Of a DNA stretch of 24,438 nt, positions 7,395 through 17,218 are shown piece after piece (the first letter of the stretch is position 1; each line of letters opens with the position of its first letter). This stretch comes from an uncultured Oscillospiraceae bacterium. GTDB taxonomy: Bacteria; Bacillota; Clostridia; Oscillospirales; Ruminococcaceae. Where the stretch lies: assembly GCA_900540595.1 (NCBI GenBank), contig UQGL01000031.1, positions 1 through 24,438 on the forward strand, given 5' to 3'. Made by a program: the position numbers and the translations under genes. The notes under the pieces were generated by a model, which was not told where the DNA came from, ran no database searches, and saw only the letters and a program-made list of their open reading frames with translations.

Positions 7395-8078
7395 ATGGCC
7401 ATCTTTGCAATCGGGGACATGCACCTCTCCCTGGGAACAGACAAGCCGATGGATGTTTTCCCGGGGTGGGAGGGCTACCTGCCCCGACTGGAAGCCAACT
7501 GGCGCAAGCTGATAGGCCCGGATGACACGGTCATTCTGGCAGGCGACACCAGCTGGGCCATGAACCTGAACGACACAAAGGCGGATTTTGCCTTTATCCA
7601 AAGCCTGCCGGGGCAAAAATGGCTGCTGAAGGGCAACCATGACTACTGGTGGACTACGACCCGCAAAATGGAGACATACCTGACCGCCAATGGCTTTGAC
7701 ACCCTGCATATCCTGCACAACAATGCCTGCATTGTGGACGATACGGCGCTGTGCGGCACCCGCGGCTGGCCGTTTGACGATCTGGCCGCTCAGGGCGAAA
7801 AGCTGATGGCCCGCGAGGCCGGCCGCCTGCGGATGAGCCTGCAGGCAGCTGGGAATGCCGCGCAGAGGATCGCATTTCTGCACTATCCGCCCATCTACCC
7901 GGGCGCTGCGGCGCAGGAGCTTGTGGATGTGCTGCACGACTTCGGCGTGACCGAGTGCTACTACGGTCATCTGCACGGAAAATCCATCCGCTATGCCACG
8001 CAGGGGGAGCGGGACGGCATCACCTACCGGCTCATTTCTGCCGATGGTCTGGCGTTCTGCCCGTATAAAATAAGGTGA
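7395..8078 (+). CDS. Calcineurin-like metallophosphoesterase (COG1768 type)
   Basis: A 227-residue predicted phosphohydrolase of the calcineurin-like superfamily. Metal ligands are visible in order: Asp8 and His10 in GDMHLS, Asp51 in LAGDTSW, the GNHDYWW box at 80-86, His163 in LHYPP, and GHLHG at 191-195. The overall pattern fits the COG1768 group, whose natural substrate is unknown. The ribosome binding site GTGAGG is at 7384-7389. It begins 27 bases after thrC with no promoter or terminator seen between, so it is probably cotranscribed. There is no signal peptide, so it should be cytoplasmic. Confidence 0.88.
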   Translation: MAIFAIGDMHLSLGTDKPMDVFPGWEGYLPRLEANWRKLIGPDDTVILAGDTSWAMNLNDTKADFAFIQSLPGQKWLLKGNHDYWWTTTRKMETYLTANGFDTLHILHNNACIVDDTALCGTRGWPFDDLAAQGEKLMAREAGRLRMSLQAAGNAAQRIAFLHYPPIYPGAAAQELVDVLHDFGVTECYYGHLHGKSIRYATQGERDGITYRLISADGLAFCPYKIR

Positions 8079-8166
8079 AAACGCACAAAAGCGTAAAATT
8101 GCATGGCTTTTTTGCCCAAAATCGGTTAAAATTTTTGAAATAAGGCTGGTATTTTCTCTGCGGGCA

Positions 8167-8175
8167 TGGTATAAT
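8167..8175 (+). promoter_or_regulatory. Extended -10 promoter of tig
   Basis: TGGTATAAT at 8167-8175 is a full extended -10 element with a perfect TATAAT hexamer at 8170-8175. The sequence 17 bases upstream (TGGTAT at 8147-8152) is a poor -35, so the TG motif probably carries recognition. The expected start is near 8182, with GGAGGA at 8205-8210 before the tig ATG. Confidence 0.7.
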
Positions 8176-8218
8176 AACTTGTATTTTTATGTACATCTAT
8201 TTTTGGAGGAATTTATAA

Positions 8219-9604
8219 ATGAAACTGATTTCCTGTGAAAAGCTCGAAAAGAGCATGGTCGAACTGCAGTTCTCCATTGACGCGGAGACCTTCAAATCTG
8301 CTGTCAATACCGCTTTCAAGCGCGAGGGCAAGAAGTACGCCATCCCTGGCTTCCGCAAGGGCAAGGCTCCCAAGGCCATGATCGAGAAGATGTATGGCAA
8401 GGACCTGTTCCAGTATGACGCCGTCAACGATCTGTTCCCTGAGAACTATGAGGCCGCTGTCAAGGAGGCCGGCATCGAGGTTGTTGGCCGTCCTGAGCCT
8501 GAGGTCGTCTCCATGTCCGAGGAGGAGGGCGCTACCCTGAAGGTCAAGGTTGCCGTCAAGCCCGAGGTCGAGCTGGGCGAGTACACCGGTTTAACCGTCA
8601 ACAAAGATGTCAAGACTGTGGATGAGGCCGATGTTGACGCTGAGATCAAGCGCATGCAGGACCGCAACGGCCGTCTGCTGACCCGTGAGGGCGAGGCCCA
8701 GAACGGTGACACCGTGGATATCGACTTTGAGGGCTTCGTTGATGGCGTTGCTTTCGAGGGCGGCAAGGCTGAGCACTACTCTCTGGTGCTGGGCAGCGGC
8801 TCCTTCATCCCCGGCTTCGAGGAGCAGGTCGTCGGCCACAAGGCAGGCGAGGAGTTTGATGTCAATGTCAAGTTCCCCGAGGAGTATCAGGCTAAGGAGC
8901 TGGCCGGCAAGGACGCTACCTTCAAGATCAAGCTGCATGAGGTCAAGTACAAGGAGCTGCCCGAGCTGGACGATGATTTCGCCAAGGACGTCAGCGAGTA
9001 CGACACCCTCGAGGAGCTGAAGGATTCTATCCGCAAGGGCATTCAGGCCAACCACGAGAAGCAGGCTGAGCAGAGCGTTGAGAACGACCTGATCGATCAG
9101 GTCGTGAACGGCATGAAGGCCGACATCCCCGATGCTATGATCGAGAGCCGCATCGAGGAGCTGGTGCAGGACTTCCAGTACCGCATCTCCCAGCAGGGCC
9201 TCAAGCTTGAGCAGTACCTGCAGTATATGGGCATGACCATGGACCAGTTCAAGGAGCAGTTCCGTGAGCAGGCCGACAAGCAGGTCAAGATGCGTCTGGC
9301 TATGGAGGCCATCGTTGCCAAGGAGTCCATCGAGGCTACCGAGGAGGAGTTCGAGGCTGAGATCAAGCGCATTGCCGATGCTTACCAGATGGAGGCTGAC
9401 AAGGTCAAGAGTCTGGTTGACGCTGCCGCTGTCAAGAAGGATCTGGCCGTCAACAAGGCCATCGACTTCGTGAAGGAGAAGGCTAACATTGTTCTGGGCG
9501 CTGCCGAGGAGAAGAAGCCTGCCAAGAAGACCACCCGCAAGACCACCAAGAAGGCTGCCGCCAAGAAGGACGAGGAGCCGAAGGAAGAGGAGAAGGGCGA
9601 GTAA
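8219..9604 (+). CDS. tig: Trigger factor, ribosome-associated chaperone with a lysine-rich tail
   Basis: Trigger factor binds at the ribosomal exit tunnel and shields nascent chains. The 461-residue product has the ribosome-docking loop GFRKGK at 44-49, an FKBP-type prolyl isomerase domain at about 162-248 (DIDFEGFVDG, then GSGSFIPGFEEQ), and a C-terminal helical chaperone domain to about 428. The last 30 or so residues form an added tail: first Lys/Arg/Thr/Ala-rich (KKTTRKTTKKAAAKK), then acidic (DEEPKEEEKGE). This tail is absent from E. coli trigger factor. Codon use is strongly biased to GAG, AAG and CTG, as expected for an abundant protein. It has its own extended -10 promoter and is followed by a hairpin before clpP. 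Confidence 0.96.
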   Translation: MKLISCEKLEKSMVELQFSIDAETFKSAVNTAFKREGKKYAIPGFRKGKAPKAMIEKMYGKDLFQYDAVNDLFPENYEAAVKEAGIEVVGRPEPEVVSMSEEEGATLKVKVAVKPEVELGEYTGLTVNKDVKTVDEADVDAEIKRMQDRNGRLLTREGEAQNGDTVDIDFEGFVDGVAFEGGKAEHYSLVLGSGSFIPGFEEQVVGHKAGEEFDVNVKFPEEYQAKELAGKDATFKIKLHEVKYKELPELDDDFAKDVSEYDTLEELKDSIRKGIQANHEKQAEQSVENDLIDQVVNGMKADIPDAMIESRIEELVQDFQYRISQQGLKLEQYLQYMGMTMDQFKEQFREQADKQVKMRLAMEAIVAKESIEATEEEFEAEIKRIADAYQMEADKVKSLVDAAAVKKDLAVNKAIDFVKEKANIVLGAAEEKKPAKKTTRKTTKKAAAKKDEEPKEEEKGE

Positions 9605-9630
9605 TCGCACCTTTCCGTAAACATTGAGTA

Positions 9631-9677
9631 AAAGGGCCGGTACGGTTGTGCAGCTTTGCCGCCGTATCGGTCCCTTT
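9631..9677 (+). terminator. Hairpin between tig and clpP
   Basis: AAAGGGCCGGTACGG (9631-9645) can pair with CCGTATCGGTCCCTTT (9662-9677) with one bulge and one G-T pair, giving about 14 bp. The following sequence (ATCAT) is a poor U-tract, so termination is probably partial. No clear promoter for clpP was seen after it. Confidence 0.5.
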
Positions 9678-9722
9678 ATCATAAAACCGCTTTTCTGCAA
9701 GCTATTAAGGAGGGAAACCTGA

Positions 9723-10313
9723 ATGAGCCTTGTACCTTATGTTGTCGAACAGACTGCGCGCGGTGAGCGCAGCTATGACATCTTCTCCCGCCTGCTGAAC
9801 GACCGCATCATTGTGCTGAGCGAGGATGTCAACTCCTCCTCCGCCAGCGTGATCGTGGCACAGCTGCTCTACCTCGAGGGTCAGGACCCCGAGAAGGACA
9901 TCTACTTCTATATCAACAGCCCCGGCGGCTCCATTTCCGACGGCATGGCCATCCACGACACGATGAACTACATCAAGTGCGATGTCTCCACCATCTGTGT
10001 CGGCATGGCGGCCTCCATGGGCTCTTTCCTGCTGGCCAGCGGTACCAAGGGTAAGCGCTTTGCGCTGCCCAACTCCGAGATCCTGATCCATCAGCCGCTC
10101 ATCGGCGGTCAGGGCATCTCCGGCCAGGCCACCGATATCAAGATCCACGCTGACCACATCGTGCGCATCCGTGAGCGGATGAACACCCTGCTGAGCGAGT
10201 ACACCGGCCAGCCGCTGGAAACAATCCAGCGCGACACCGAGCGCGACAACTATATGACCGCGCAGCAGGCAAAGGAGTACGGCCTGATCGACGATATCCT
10301 CTATAAACACTGA
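9723..10313 (+). CDS. clpP: ATP-dependent Clp protease proteolytic subunit
   Basis: ClpP forms the tetradecameric serine-protease chamber that works with ClpX or other Clp ATPases. The 196-residue product has the usual length. The catalytic triad is visible as Ser98 in GMAASMGS, His123 in ILIHQP and Asp171 in [10 protein letters not shown]. The [11 protein letters not shown] handle region is at 64-74. The ATG at 9723 has AAGGAGGG at about 9708-9714. clpX starts 14 bases after the stop, so the protease and its unfoldase are made together. The order tig-clpP-clpX is conserved in many bacteria. Confidence 0.97.
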   Translation: MSLVPYVVEQTARGERSYDIFSRLLNDRIIVLSEDVNSSSASVIVAQLLYLEGQDPEKDIYFYINSPGGSISDGMAIHDTMNYIKCDVSTICVGMAASMGSFLLASGTKGKRFALPNSEILIHQPLIGGQGISGQATDIKIHADHIVRIRERMNTLLSEYTGQPLETIQRDTERDNYMTAQQAKEYGLIDDILYKH

Positions 10314-10327
10314 TTCGGGGGAACAAC

Positions 10328-11683
10328 ATGGCAAATCAAACGTCCGGTAAGGACGGAAAAGGACGCGAGCTTATCTGCAGCTTTTGCGGACGCTCCCAAA
10401 ACGAGGTAGAGCAGCTGGTCATCGGTCCCGGCGTCAATATCTGCAAGGACTGCATTGAAATGTGCTGCAATGTGCTGGAACGCGATGGTGAGCGTCCGGC
10501 CCCGCCGCGCGCCGGTATGCCGCCCCGTGACCGCCGCCGTCAGGCCCAGAAGCCCGGCGCAGATTACGGTGCCGATCCGCTCGAGAGCATCCATATCCTG
10601 ACCCCTGCCGAAATCAAGGCAGGTCTGGATCAGTATGTCATCGGGCAGGATGCCGCCAAGAAGGTGCTGGCTGTCTCGGTTTACAACCACTATAAGCGCA
10701 TCCTGTCCGGCCAAAACAGCGATGTGGAGCTGCAAAAGTCCAATGTGCTGATGCTGGGCCCCTCCGGCACCGGCAAGACGCTGCTGGCCCAGACGCTGGC
10801 CAAGATGCTGAATGTGCCGTTCGCCATTGCGGACGCCACCACGCTGACCGAGGCCGGCTATGTGGGCGAGGATGTCGAAAACATCCTGCTCAAGCTGATT
10901 CAGGCGGCGGATTTTGACATTCCGCGCGCTGAAATCGGCATCATCTATGTGGATGAGATCGACAAGATCACCCGCAAGAGCGAGAACCCCTCCATCACCC
11001 GCGATGTGGGCGGTGAGGGTGTGCAGCAGGCCCTGCTGAAGATCGTGGAGGGTACGGTCAGCAATGTGCCGCCCAACGGCGGCCGCAAGCACCCGCAGCA
11101 GGAGTTCATCCAGATCAACACCAAAAATATCCTCTTTATCTGCGGCGGTGCCTTTGACGGGCTGGAAAAGCTCATCCAGAAGCGCACCGACAATGCCTCG
11201 CTGGGCTTTGGCAGCCAGCTGCGTACCACGCTCGACAAGGACGAGACCCGCCAGAAGCTGCTGAAAAAGGTCGAGCCGGACGATCTGGTAAAATTCGGCC
11301 TGATCCCGGAGCTGATCGGCCGTCTGCCGGTCGTGACGGTGCTGGATCCGCTGGACGAGGAGGCGCTGGTTCGCGTGCTGCTTGAGCCGAAGAACAGCAT
11401 TGTGCGCCAGTACAAGGAGCTGCTGCATCTGGACAATGCCGAGTTGGTCTTTACCGATGCGGCCCTGCACGCCATCGCCAGAAAGACGGTGGAGCGCAAG
11501 AGCGGTGCGCGCGGCCTGCGCAGCGTTGTCGAGGAACTGCTGATTCCGATCATGTACGACATCCCGTCCGATGCCACCATCACCAAAGTGACGATTGACG
11601 CCGACACGGTCGAGGGCGGCCAGCCTCATATCGAGCATGGCGCCATGCGCCCGCGTTATAAAAGTTTGACGGAACAGCAATAA
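10328..11683 (+). CDS. clpX: ATP-dependent Clp protease ATP-binding subunit ClpX
   Basis: ClpX is the AAA+ unfoldase that recognises tagged or regulatory substrates and feeds them to ClpP. The 451-residue product starts with the C4 zinc-binding domain (Cys17, Cys20, Cys39, Cys42), which selects substrates and adaptors. A Pro/Arg-rich linker at about 52-80 is somewhat longer than usual and explains the extra length over the roughly 420-residue norm. The AAA+ core has Walker A GPSGTGKT at 144-151 and Walker [10 protein letters not shown] with Asp209-Glu210. The ClpP-binding loop IGF is present as LGFGSQ-like sequence at about residue 296. A terminator follows directly, so it ends the tig-clpP-clpX unit. 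Confidence 0.97.
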   Translation: MANQTSGKDGKGRELICSFCGRSQNEVEQLVIGPGVNICKDCIEMCCNVLERDGERPAPPRAGMPPRDRRRQAQKPGADYGADPLESIHILTPAEIKAGLDQYVIGQDAAKKVLAVSVYNHYKRILSGQNSDVELQKSNVLMLGPSGTGKTLLAQTLAKMLNVPFAIADATTLTEAGYVGEDVENILLKLIQAADFDIPRAEIGIIYVDEIDKITRKSENPSITRDVGGEGVQQALLKIVEGTVSNVPPNGGRKHPQQEFIQINTKNILFICGGAFDGLEKLIQKRTDNASLGFGSQLRTTLDKDETRQKLLKKVEPDDLVKFGLIPELIGRLPVVTVLDPLDEEALVRVLLEPKNSIVRQYKELLHLDNAELVFTDAALHAIARKTVERKSGARGLRSVVEELLIPIMYDIPSDATITKVTIDADTVEGGQPHIEHGAMRPRYKSLTEQQ

Positions 11684-11691
11684 AAACGATC

Positions 11692-11724
11692 TGCACCGGA
11701 GCCAATGCGGCCCGGTGCATTTTT
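11692..11724 (+). terminator. Intrinsic terminator after clpX
   Basis: TGCACCGG (11692-11699) pairs perfectly with CCGGTGCA (11712-11719), with further inner GCC/GGC pairing, and is followed by TTTTT at 11720-11724. It separates the clpPX transcript from the CIRCE-regulated groESL promoter. Confidence 0.88.
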
Positions 11725-11752
11725 GTTCACAAAAATTTTATATAGAAAACAC

Positions 11753-11781
11753 TTGATTTTTCGGTGCAAAGTGGCTATTAT
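11753..11781 (+). promoter_or_regulatory. groESL promoter
   Basis: TTGATT at 11753-11758 and TATTAT at 11776-11781 are 17 bases apart, a SigA-type housekeeping promoter. The predicted start near 11788 falls inside the CIRCE operator, the usual arrangement for HrcA repression. Confidence 0.8.
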
Positions 11782-11785
11782 ATAT

Positions 11786-11812
11786 TTAGCACTCAGAGAG
11801 ATTGAGTGCTAA
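11786..11812. promoter_or_regulatory. CIRCE operator for HrcA
   Basis: TTAGCACTC at 11786-11794 and GAGTGCTAA at 11804-11812 are perfect inverted repeats with the canonical 9-base spacer. This is an exact match to the CIRCE consensus bound by the heat-shock repressor HrcA. groESL is therefore expected to be derepressed when GroEL is titrated by unfolded protein. hrcA itself is not in the window. Confidence 0.97.
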
Positions 11813-11853
11813 ACCAAAAATCACCAAAAATTCAAAAGAGAAATCTTTTATAA

Positions 11854-12153
<300 letters not shown>

Positions 12154-12182
12154 TTTGATTTTTCAGTAATTCTTTCAGATAA

Positions 12183-13829
<1,647 letters not shown>

Positions 13830-13853
13830 TTCGGTACACCCAAAAGCAACTAC

Positions 13854-13890
13854 AAGGTCGAAGTCTTGGCGACAAGGCTTCGGCCTTTTT
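13854..13890 (+). terminator. Intrinsic terminator after groEL
   Basis: AAGGTCGAAG (13854-13863) pairs with CTTCGGCCTT (13878-13887) with one G-T pair, and the stem runs into TTTTT ending at 13890. It closes the groESL transcript. Confidence 0.85.
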
Positions 13891-13930
13891 GTATAAGGCG
13901 CTGCGGCCATAGACCTGCGGCGGGAAAGCG

Positions 13931-13939
13931 TGCTATAAT
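13931..13939 (+). promoter_or_regulatory. Extended -10 promoter for the vanZ-like/PBP pair
   Basis: TGCTATAAT at 13931-13939 is an extended -10 element with a perfect TATAAT. No good -35 is found 17 bases upstream (AGACCT). Transcription from about 13946 would leave an 80-base leader that contains a perfect GTTGCGCAAC palindrome (13978-13987) enclosed by 7-base complementary arms (13965-13971 and 14000-14006). Confidence 0.6.
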
Positions 13940-14026
13940 AAAGGTACGGCCGCATGACGCCGACTGCTTATACAGTAGTTGCGCAACGGTGCGGCGGTAA
14001 TAAGCAAAAGCAGCGGTGGAGCCGCC

Positions 14027-14491
14027 ATGAAGAAATATGCAAAATATATGGCGCTGGCCGTGACGCTGGCGCTGCTGGGACTGATTTTCTACTTTTCTGC
14101 CCAGCCGGGGGCGGTTTCCTACAAGGTCAGCGAGACTGTGATGAACACAGTTCAATCCGGTAAAGCAAAGGCCATCACGCCGCAATGGTTCAGCACCACA
14201 AACCTCAATGTCAATGTTCGCAAATGGGCACATGTTTATATCTACTGCGCGCTGGGGGTCAGCATGGCGGTGACGGTGCATCTGTGGACGGTCAACCTTG
14301 CCCTGTGGCAGAGGGCGCTGCTGTCTGCGGCACTGTGTATGCTGTGTGCCGCCGGGGATGAGCTGCACCAGTTCTTTGTCCCGGGCCGTGCCATGTTGCT
14401 GAGCGATGTCGGCATAGATGCAATGGGCTTTCTGCCCTGCATCGCGGCGGTCTTTCTCTGCATCCGGGTGTATCGTGGCTGCCGGAAGTGA
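14027..14491 (+). CDS. VanZ-like family membrane protein
   Basis: A 154-residue integral membrane protein of the VanZ-like family, named after the teicoplanin-resistance accessory protein; most chromosomal members have no defined function. I start it at the ATG at 14027 (MKKYAKYM), with GGTGGAG about 7 bases upstream; an upstream in-frame TTG at 13979 lacks a good ribosome binding site. Hydrophobic helices lie at about 7-23, 68-87, 95-110 and 129-147. Family motifs are FSAQPG at 23-28, RKWAH at 65-69, and DELHQFFVPGR with Asp127 and Asp131 at 111-131. It lies 24 bases before a penicillin-binding protein gene, suggesting a shared role at the cell envelope. Glycopeptide resistance should not be assumed. 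Confidence 0.85.
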   Translation: MKKYAKYMALAVTLALLGLIFYFSAQPGAVSYKVSETVMNTVQSGKAKAITPQWFSTTNLNVNVRKWAHVYIYCALGVSMAVTVHLWTVNLALWQRALLSAALCMLCAAGDELHQFFVPGRAMLLSDVGIDAMGFLPCIAAVFLCIRVYRGCRK

Positions 14492-14515
14492 GCATACTCC
14501 CCGTGGGGTGATGCT

Positions 14516-16120
14516 ATGTCTTTGCGCCGCTTTTACGGCCTGTGTGCAGTGCTTGTGCTGCTGGCGGGTATTGTGCTGTGCCGAACCTACTGGGTGGGGC
14601 AGCAGACGGCCTATGCGGCCAACGCGGGCGGGCAGACCGTCCAGACGGTGGCGCTGCCGCGCGCGAGGGGAGATTTTTATGACCGGAGCGGCCGCAGGCT
14701 GACCGGCACGGCGCAGCGCTATTATGCGCTCTGCATGCCCGGTGAGGCAGGCTACACCGCACTGTTTCCCTATGTCTCCTATGAGGCGCAGGGCCTTTTG
14801 TATGAGCGGCGCAATCTTTCGACTCCGTTTTTGGTACAGACCGACCGGGACCTGACAGGGCAGGGTATACCCACCTGCACGGTGCCGGAGCATTTCACCG
14901 GCACGACTGCCGCCCATCTGCTGGGGTATCTTGACGGTGAGGGCCACGGCGTTGCCGGACTGGAGCGTGCCTATGACGACCTGCTGGCGGCCTGCGGCGA
15001 TAAGCGCAGCATCACCTGCATCATGACGGCGCGGGGGCGTCTGCTGGCAGACACAGCCCCTGCCGTCACGGTTGAGGAGACCGGTACGGGGCAGGGGGTA
15101 CAGCTGACACTGGATGCCGATCTGCAGCGCGCCTGCGAGGCGTTAGCGGCGCAGGTCATGCCGCGCGGGTGCATTCTGGTCATGGACACAGCCACAGGGG
15201 AGGTGCTGGCCAGCGTAAGTATGCCAACCTTTGACCCGCGAAATATTGCGGCCAGCATCCGCGCAGATGACACCTCCCTGATCAACCGGCCGCTGCGCGC
15301 CTTCAGCGCGGGCTCGGTGTTCAAGGTTGTGCTGGCGGCCGCTGCCTATGAGAGCGGGCTGGATTGGTATACCCACGACTGTACCGGCGAGCTGGAGCTG
15401 GCCGGGCAGACCTACCGCTGCGCGCAGGGCCGTGCGCATGGCGAGGTAAATCTGCGCGGCGCGCTGGAGCAGAGCTGCAACACCTATTTTATTGAACTGG
15501 GGCAGCTGCTGGGGGCTGCGCGAATCTTGTCAACGGCGGAACAATTCGGCTTCGGCACAGCGGTACAGCTTGCCCCGAGCCTGCGGAGCGCGGCGGGTAC
15601 ACTGCCCGATGCGCAGACCCTTGCAAATGACGGACAGTTGGCAAGCTTCAGCTTCGGGCAGGGGGCGCTGACCGTGACGCCGCTGCAGATCACGGCCATG
15701 ATGAACACCGTGGCCAATGGCGGGGTGTACCGCGCACCGGCATTTGTGAAAGGCATTGCCGATTCGACCGGGGCAGTTGCAGCGCCGTTGGAACCGTCTG
15801 CGCCGCGCACGGTTTGTGATGAAAAAACGGCAAAGATCCTGCGCAGTATGCTTGTGTCGGTGGTGACGGAAGGCATCGGTGCCGAGGCCCGGCCCGCTGC
15901 AGGCATGGCGGGTGGCAAGACCGGCACGGCGCAGACCGGCCAATATGATGAAAACGGAGAGGAACTGCTGAACTACTGGTTCAGCGGCTTCTACCCGGCA
16001 CAGGCACCCCGCTATGCTGTAACGGTGCTGCAGGACGGCATATTGAAGCCCGAGCTGTCAAGCGCAGCAATTTTTGAGAAGATCACCGAGATACTGCATG
16101 TCTGGGATGCAGCCCTGTAA
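14516..16120 (+). CDS. Class B penicillin-binding protein (peptidoglycan transpeptidase)
   Basis: A 534-residue D,D-transpeptidase that cross-links peptidoglycan outside the membrane. A single N-terminal membrane anchor spans about 7-23. A short dimerisation region begins at RGDFYDRSGRRL (51-62) and includes GHGVAGLERAYDDLL at about 143-157. The transpeptidase domain has all three active-site motifs: Ser267-V-F-Lys270, Ser320-C-Asn322 and KTGT at 468-471. Class B enzymes are often 550-700 residues, so this is a compact one of the FtsI/SpoVD/PBP2 type; no PASTA domain is present. The ribosome binding site is poor (GGGGTG at about 14505-14510). It is very likely cotranscribed with the VanZ-like gene. 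Whether it acts in division, elongation or sporulation cannot be told from sequence. Confidence 0.92.
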   Translation: MSLRRFYGLCAVLVLLAGIVLCRTYWVGQQTAYAANAGGQTVQTVALPRARGDFYDRSGRRLTGTAQRYYALCMPGEAGYTALFPYVSYEAQGLLYERRNLSTPFLVQTDRDLTGQGIPTCTVPEHFTGTTAAHLLGYLDGEGHGVAGLERAYDDLLAACGDKRSITCIMTARGRLLADTAPAVTVEETGTGQGVQLTLDADLQRACEALAAQVMPRGCILVMDTATGEVLASVSMPTFDPRNIAASIRADDTSLINRPLRAFSAGSVFKVVLAAAAYESGLDWYTHDCTGELELAGQTYRCAQGRAHGEVNLRGALEQSCNTYFIELGQLLGAARILSTAEQFGFGTAVQLAPSLRSAAGTLPDAQTLANDGQLASFSFGQGALTVTPLQITAMMNTVANGGVYRAPAFVKGIADSTGAVAAPLEPSAPRTVCDEKTAKILRSMLVSVVTEGIGAEARPAAGMAGGKTGTAQTGQYDENGEELLNYWFSGFYPAQAPRYAVTVLQDGILKPELSSAAIFEKITEILHVWDAAL

Positions 16121-16165
16121 AAGACGGCAGAATAGGATTTTCGGTTTTCATTTTGCCGCAGGGTA

Positions 16166-16194
16166 TTGCACTTTTGCCTTAAAAAAGATACAAT
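16166..16194 (+). promoter_or_regulatory. Possible promoter of the lipid kinase-lon transcript
   Basis: TTGCAC at 16166-16171 and TACAAT at 16189-16194 are separated by 17 bases. The -10 is good and the -35 only partly matches. A start near 16201 leaves a leader of about 43 bases before the ATG at 16244. Confidence 0.55.
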
Positions 16195-16243
16195 AATAAC
16201 TATCTATAGACCGTAACGAATCCATGCTGAAAGGGACAGGCCA

Positions 16244-17215
16244 ATGCAGCATATCTTTATCATAAATCCTACGGCGGGCAAAGTGGATGCCAGTGTGGCG
16301 CTGATCCCCCAGATCCATGCTGCCGCCAGCCGCGCCGGTGTGCGCCCCACCATTGAGGTGACCCGCCGCGCCGGGCAGGCGCGGGACCTTGCCGCAAAAT
16401 ATGCGTCCTCCGGGCAGGAGGTTTTCCTCTATGCCTGCGGCGGCGATGGTACGCTGAACGAGGTTTTGCAGGGGGCTGCCGGCTATGACAATGCGGCGGT
16501 GGGCTGCGTTCCCTGCGGCAGCGGCAACGATTATGTACGCAACTTCGGTACGCAGGCGCAGTTCCTTGATCTGGATGCCCAACTGGCGGCGCGCTCCTTT
16601 ACGGTGGATATGATCCGTACGCCGCAGGGCTGCGGCATTGACATCTACGCTGCGGGCATTGACGCCCAGGTGGCCAACGGCATCCCCAAGTGGAGACGGG
16701 TGCCGCTGTGCGGAGGCACCACGGCCTACACACTGTCGATCCTTGAGGCGGTGTGCAGCACCTTCCGCCATCGGCTGCGCATCACGGCTGATGACCGGCA
16801 GATGGAGGATGTCTACATGATGCTGGCGATCTGCAACGGCCAGCAGTACGGCGGCGGCTACTGTGCTGCGCCCCACGCCAGCATGACGGACGGTCTGCTG
16901 GATGTTGTCCTTCTCAAGCCTGTGCCGCGCCTGAAGCTGCCCGGGCTGCTGGGTGCTTACAAAAAAGGAGAGCATCTGTTGGAGGATGATGCCGTGGCGG
17001 AGAAATTCAAGCCCTACATGACCTTTTTCCGCACAAGCCAAATTGATATAGAGGTGCTGGACGGCAACCCGCTCATCACAACACTGGATGGCGAATGCTC
17101 GCCCCAGATGCACATGCATGCGGAAGCGGTGCGCAGTGCGGCGCACATTCTGCTGCCGCCTGAGTTGGCCGCCAATGCAAACGAGACGCCTGTTCTGCAG
17201 GCTATGGGAGAGTAA
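16244..17215 (+). CDS. Diacylglycerol/lipid kinase family protein (DagK/YegS type)
   Basis: A 323-residue member of the diacylglycerol kinase catalytic-domain family, which phosphorylates diacylglycerol or related lipids using ATP at the inner membrane face. The nucleotide-binding motifs are clear: INPTAGK at 7-13, CGGDGTLNEV at 65-74 and PCGSGNDYVRNFG at 90-102. The C-terminal half (about 130-310) is the usual beta-rich domain, with NGQQYGGGY and the DGLLDVVLLK stretch. In Firmicutes, DgkB recycles diacylglycerol released during lipoteichoic acid synthesis; this protein may do the same, but the substrate is not provable here. The start has AAAGGGA about 16230-16236. lon begins three bases after the stop, so the two genes are coupled. 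Confidence 0.88.
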   Translation: MQHIFIINPTAGKVDASVALIPQIHAAASRAGVRPTIEVTRRAGQARDLAAKYASSGQEVFLYACGGDGTLNEVLQGAAGYDNAAVGCVPCGSGNDYVRNFGTQAQFLDLDAQLAARSFTVDMIRTPQGCGIDIYAAGIDAQVANGIPKWRRVPLCGGTTAYTLSILEAVCSTFRHRLRITADDRQMEDVYMMLAICNGQQYGGGYCAAPHASMTDGLLDVVLLKPVPRLKLPGLLGAYKKGEHLLEDDAVAEKFKPYMTFFRTSQIDIEVLDGNPLITTLDGECSPQMHMHAEAVRSAAHILLPPELAANANETPVLQAMGE

Positions 17216-17218
17216 GCA

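Noticed and set aside
5877..7976. Long minus-strand frame opposite thrC and the phosphoesterase
   Set aside because: It crosses two clear plus-strand genes and their gap, has no protein-like domain pattern and is explained by codon bias.
14027..14491. Glycopeptide resistance gene vanZ
   Set aside because: Only the broad VanZ-like family motifs are present, no other van genes are near, and family members on chromosomes usually have no proven resistance role.
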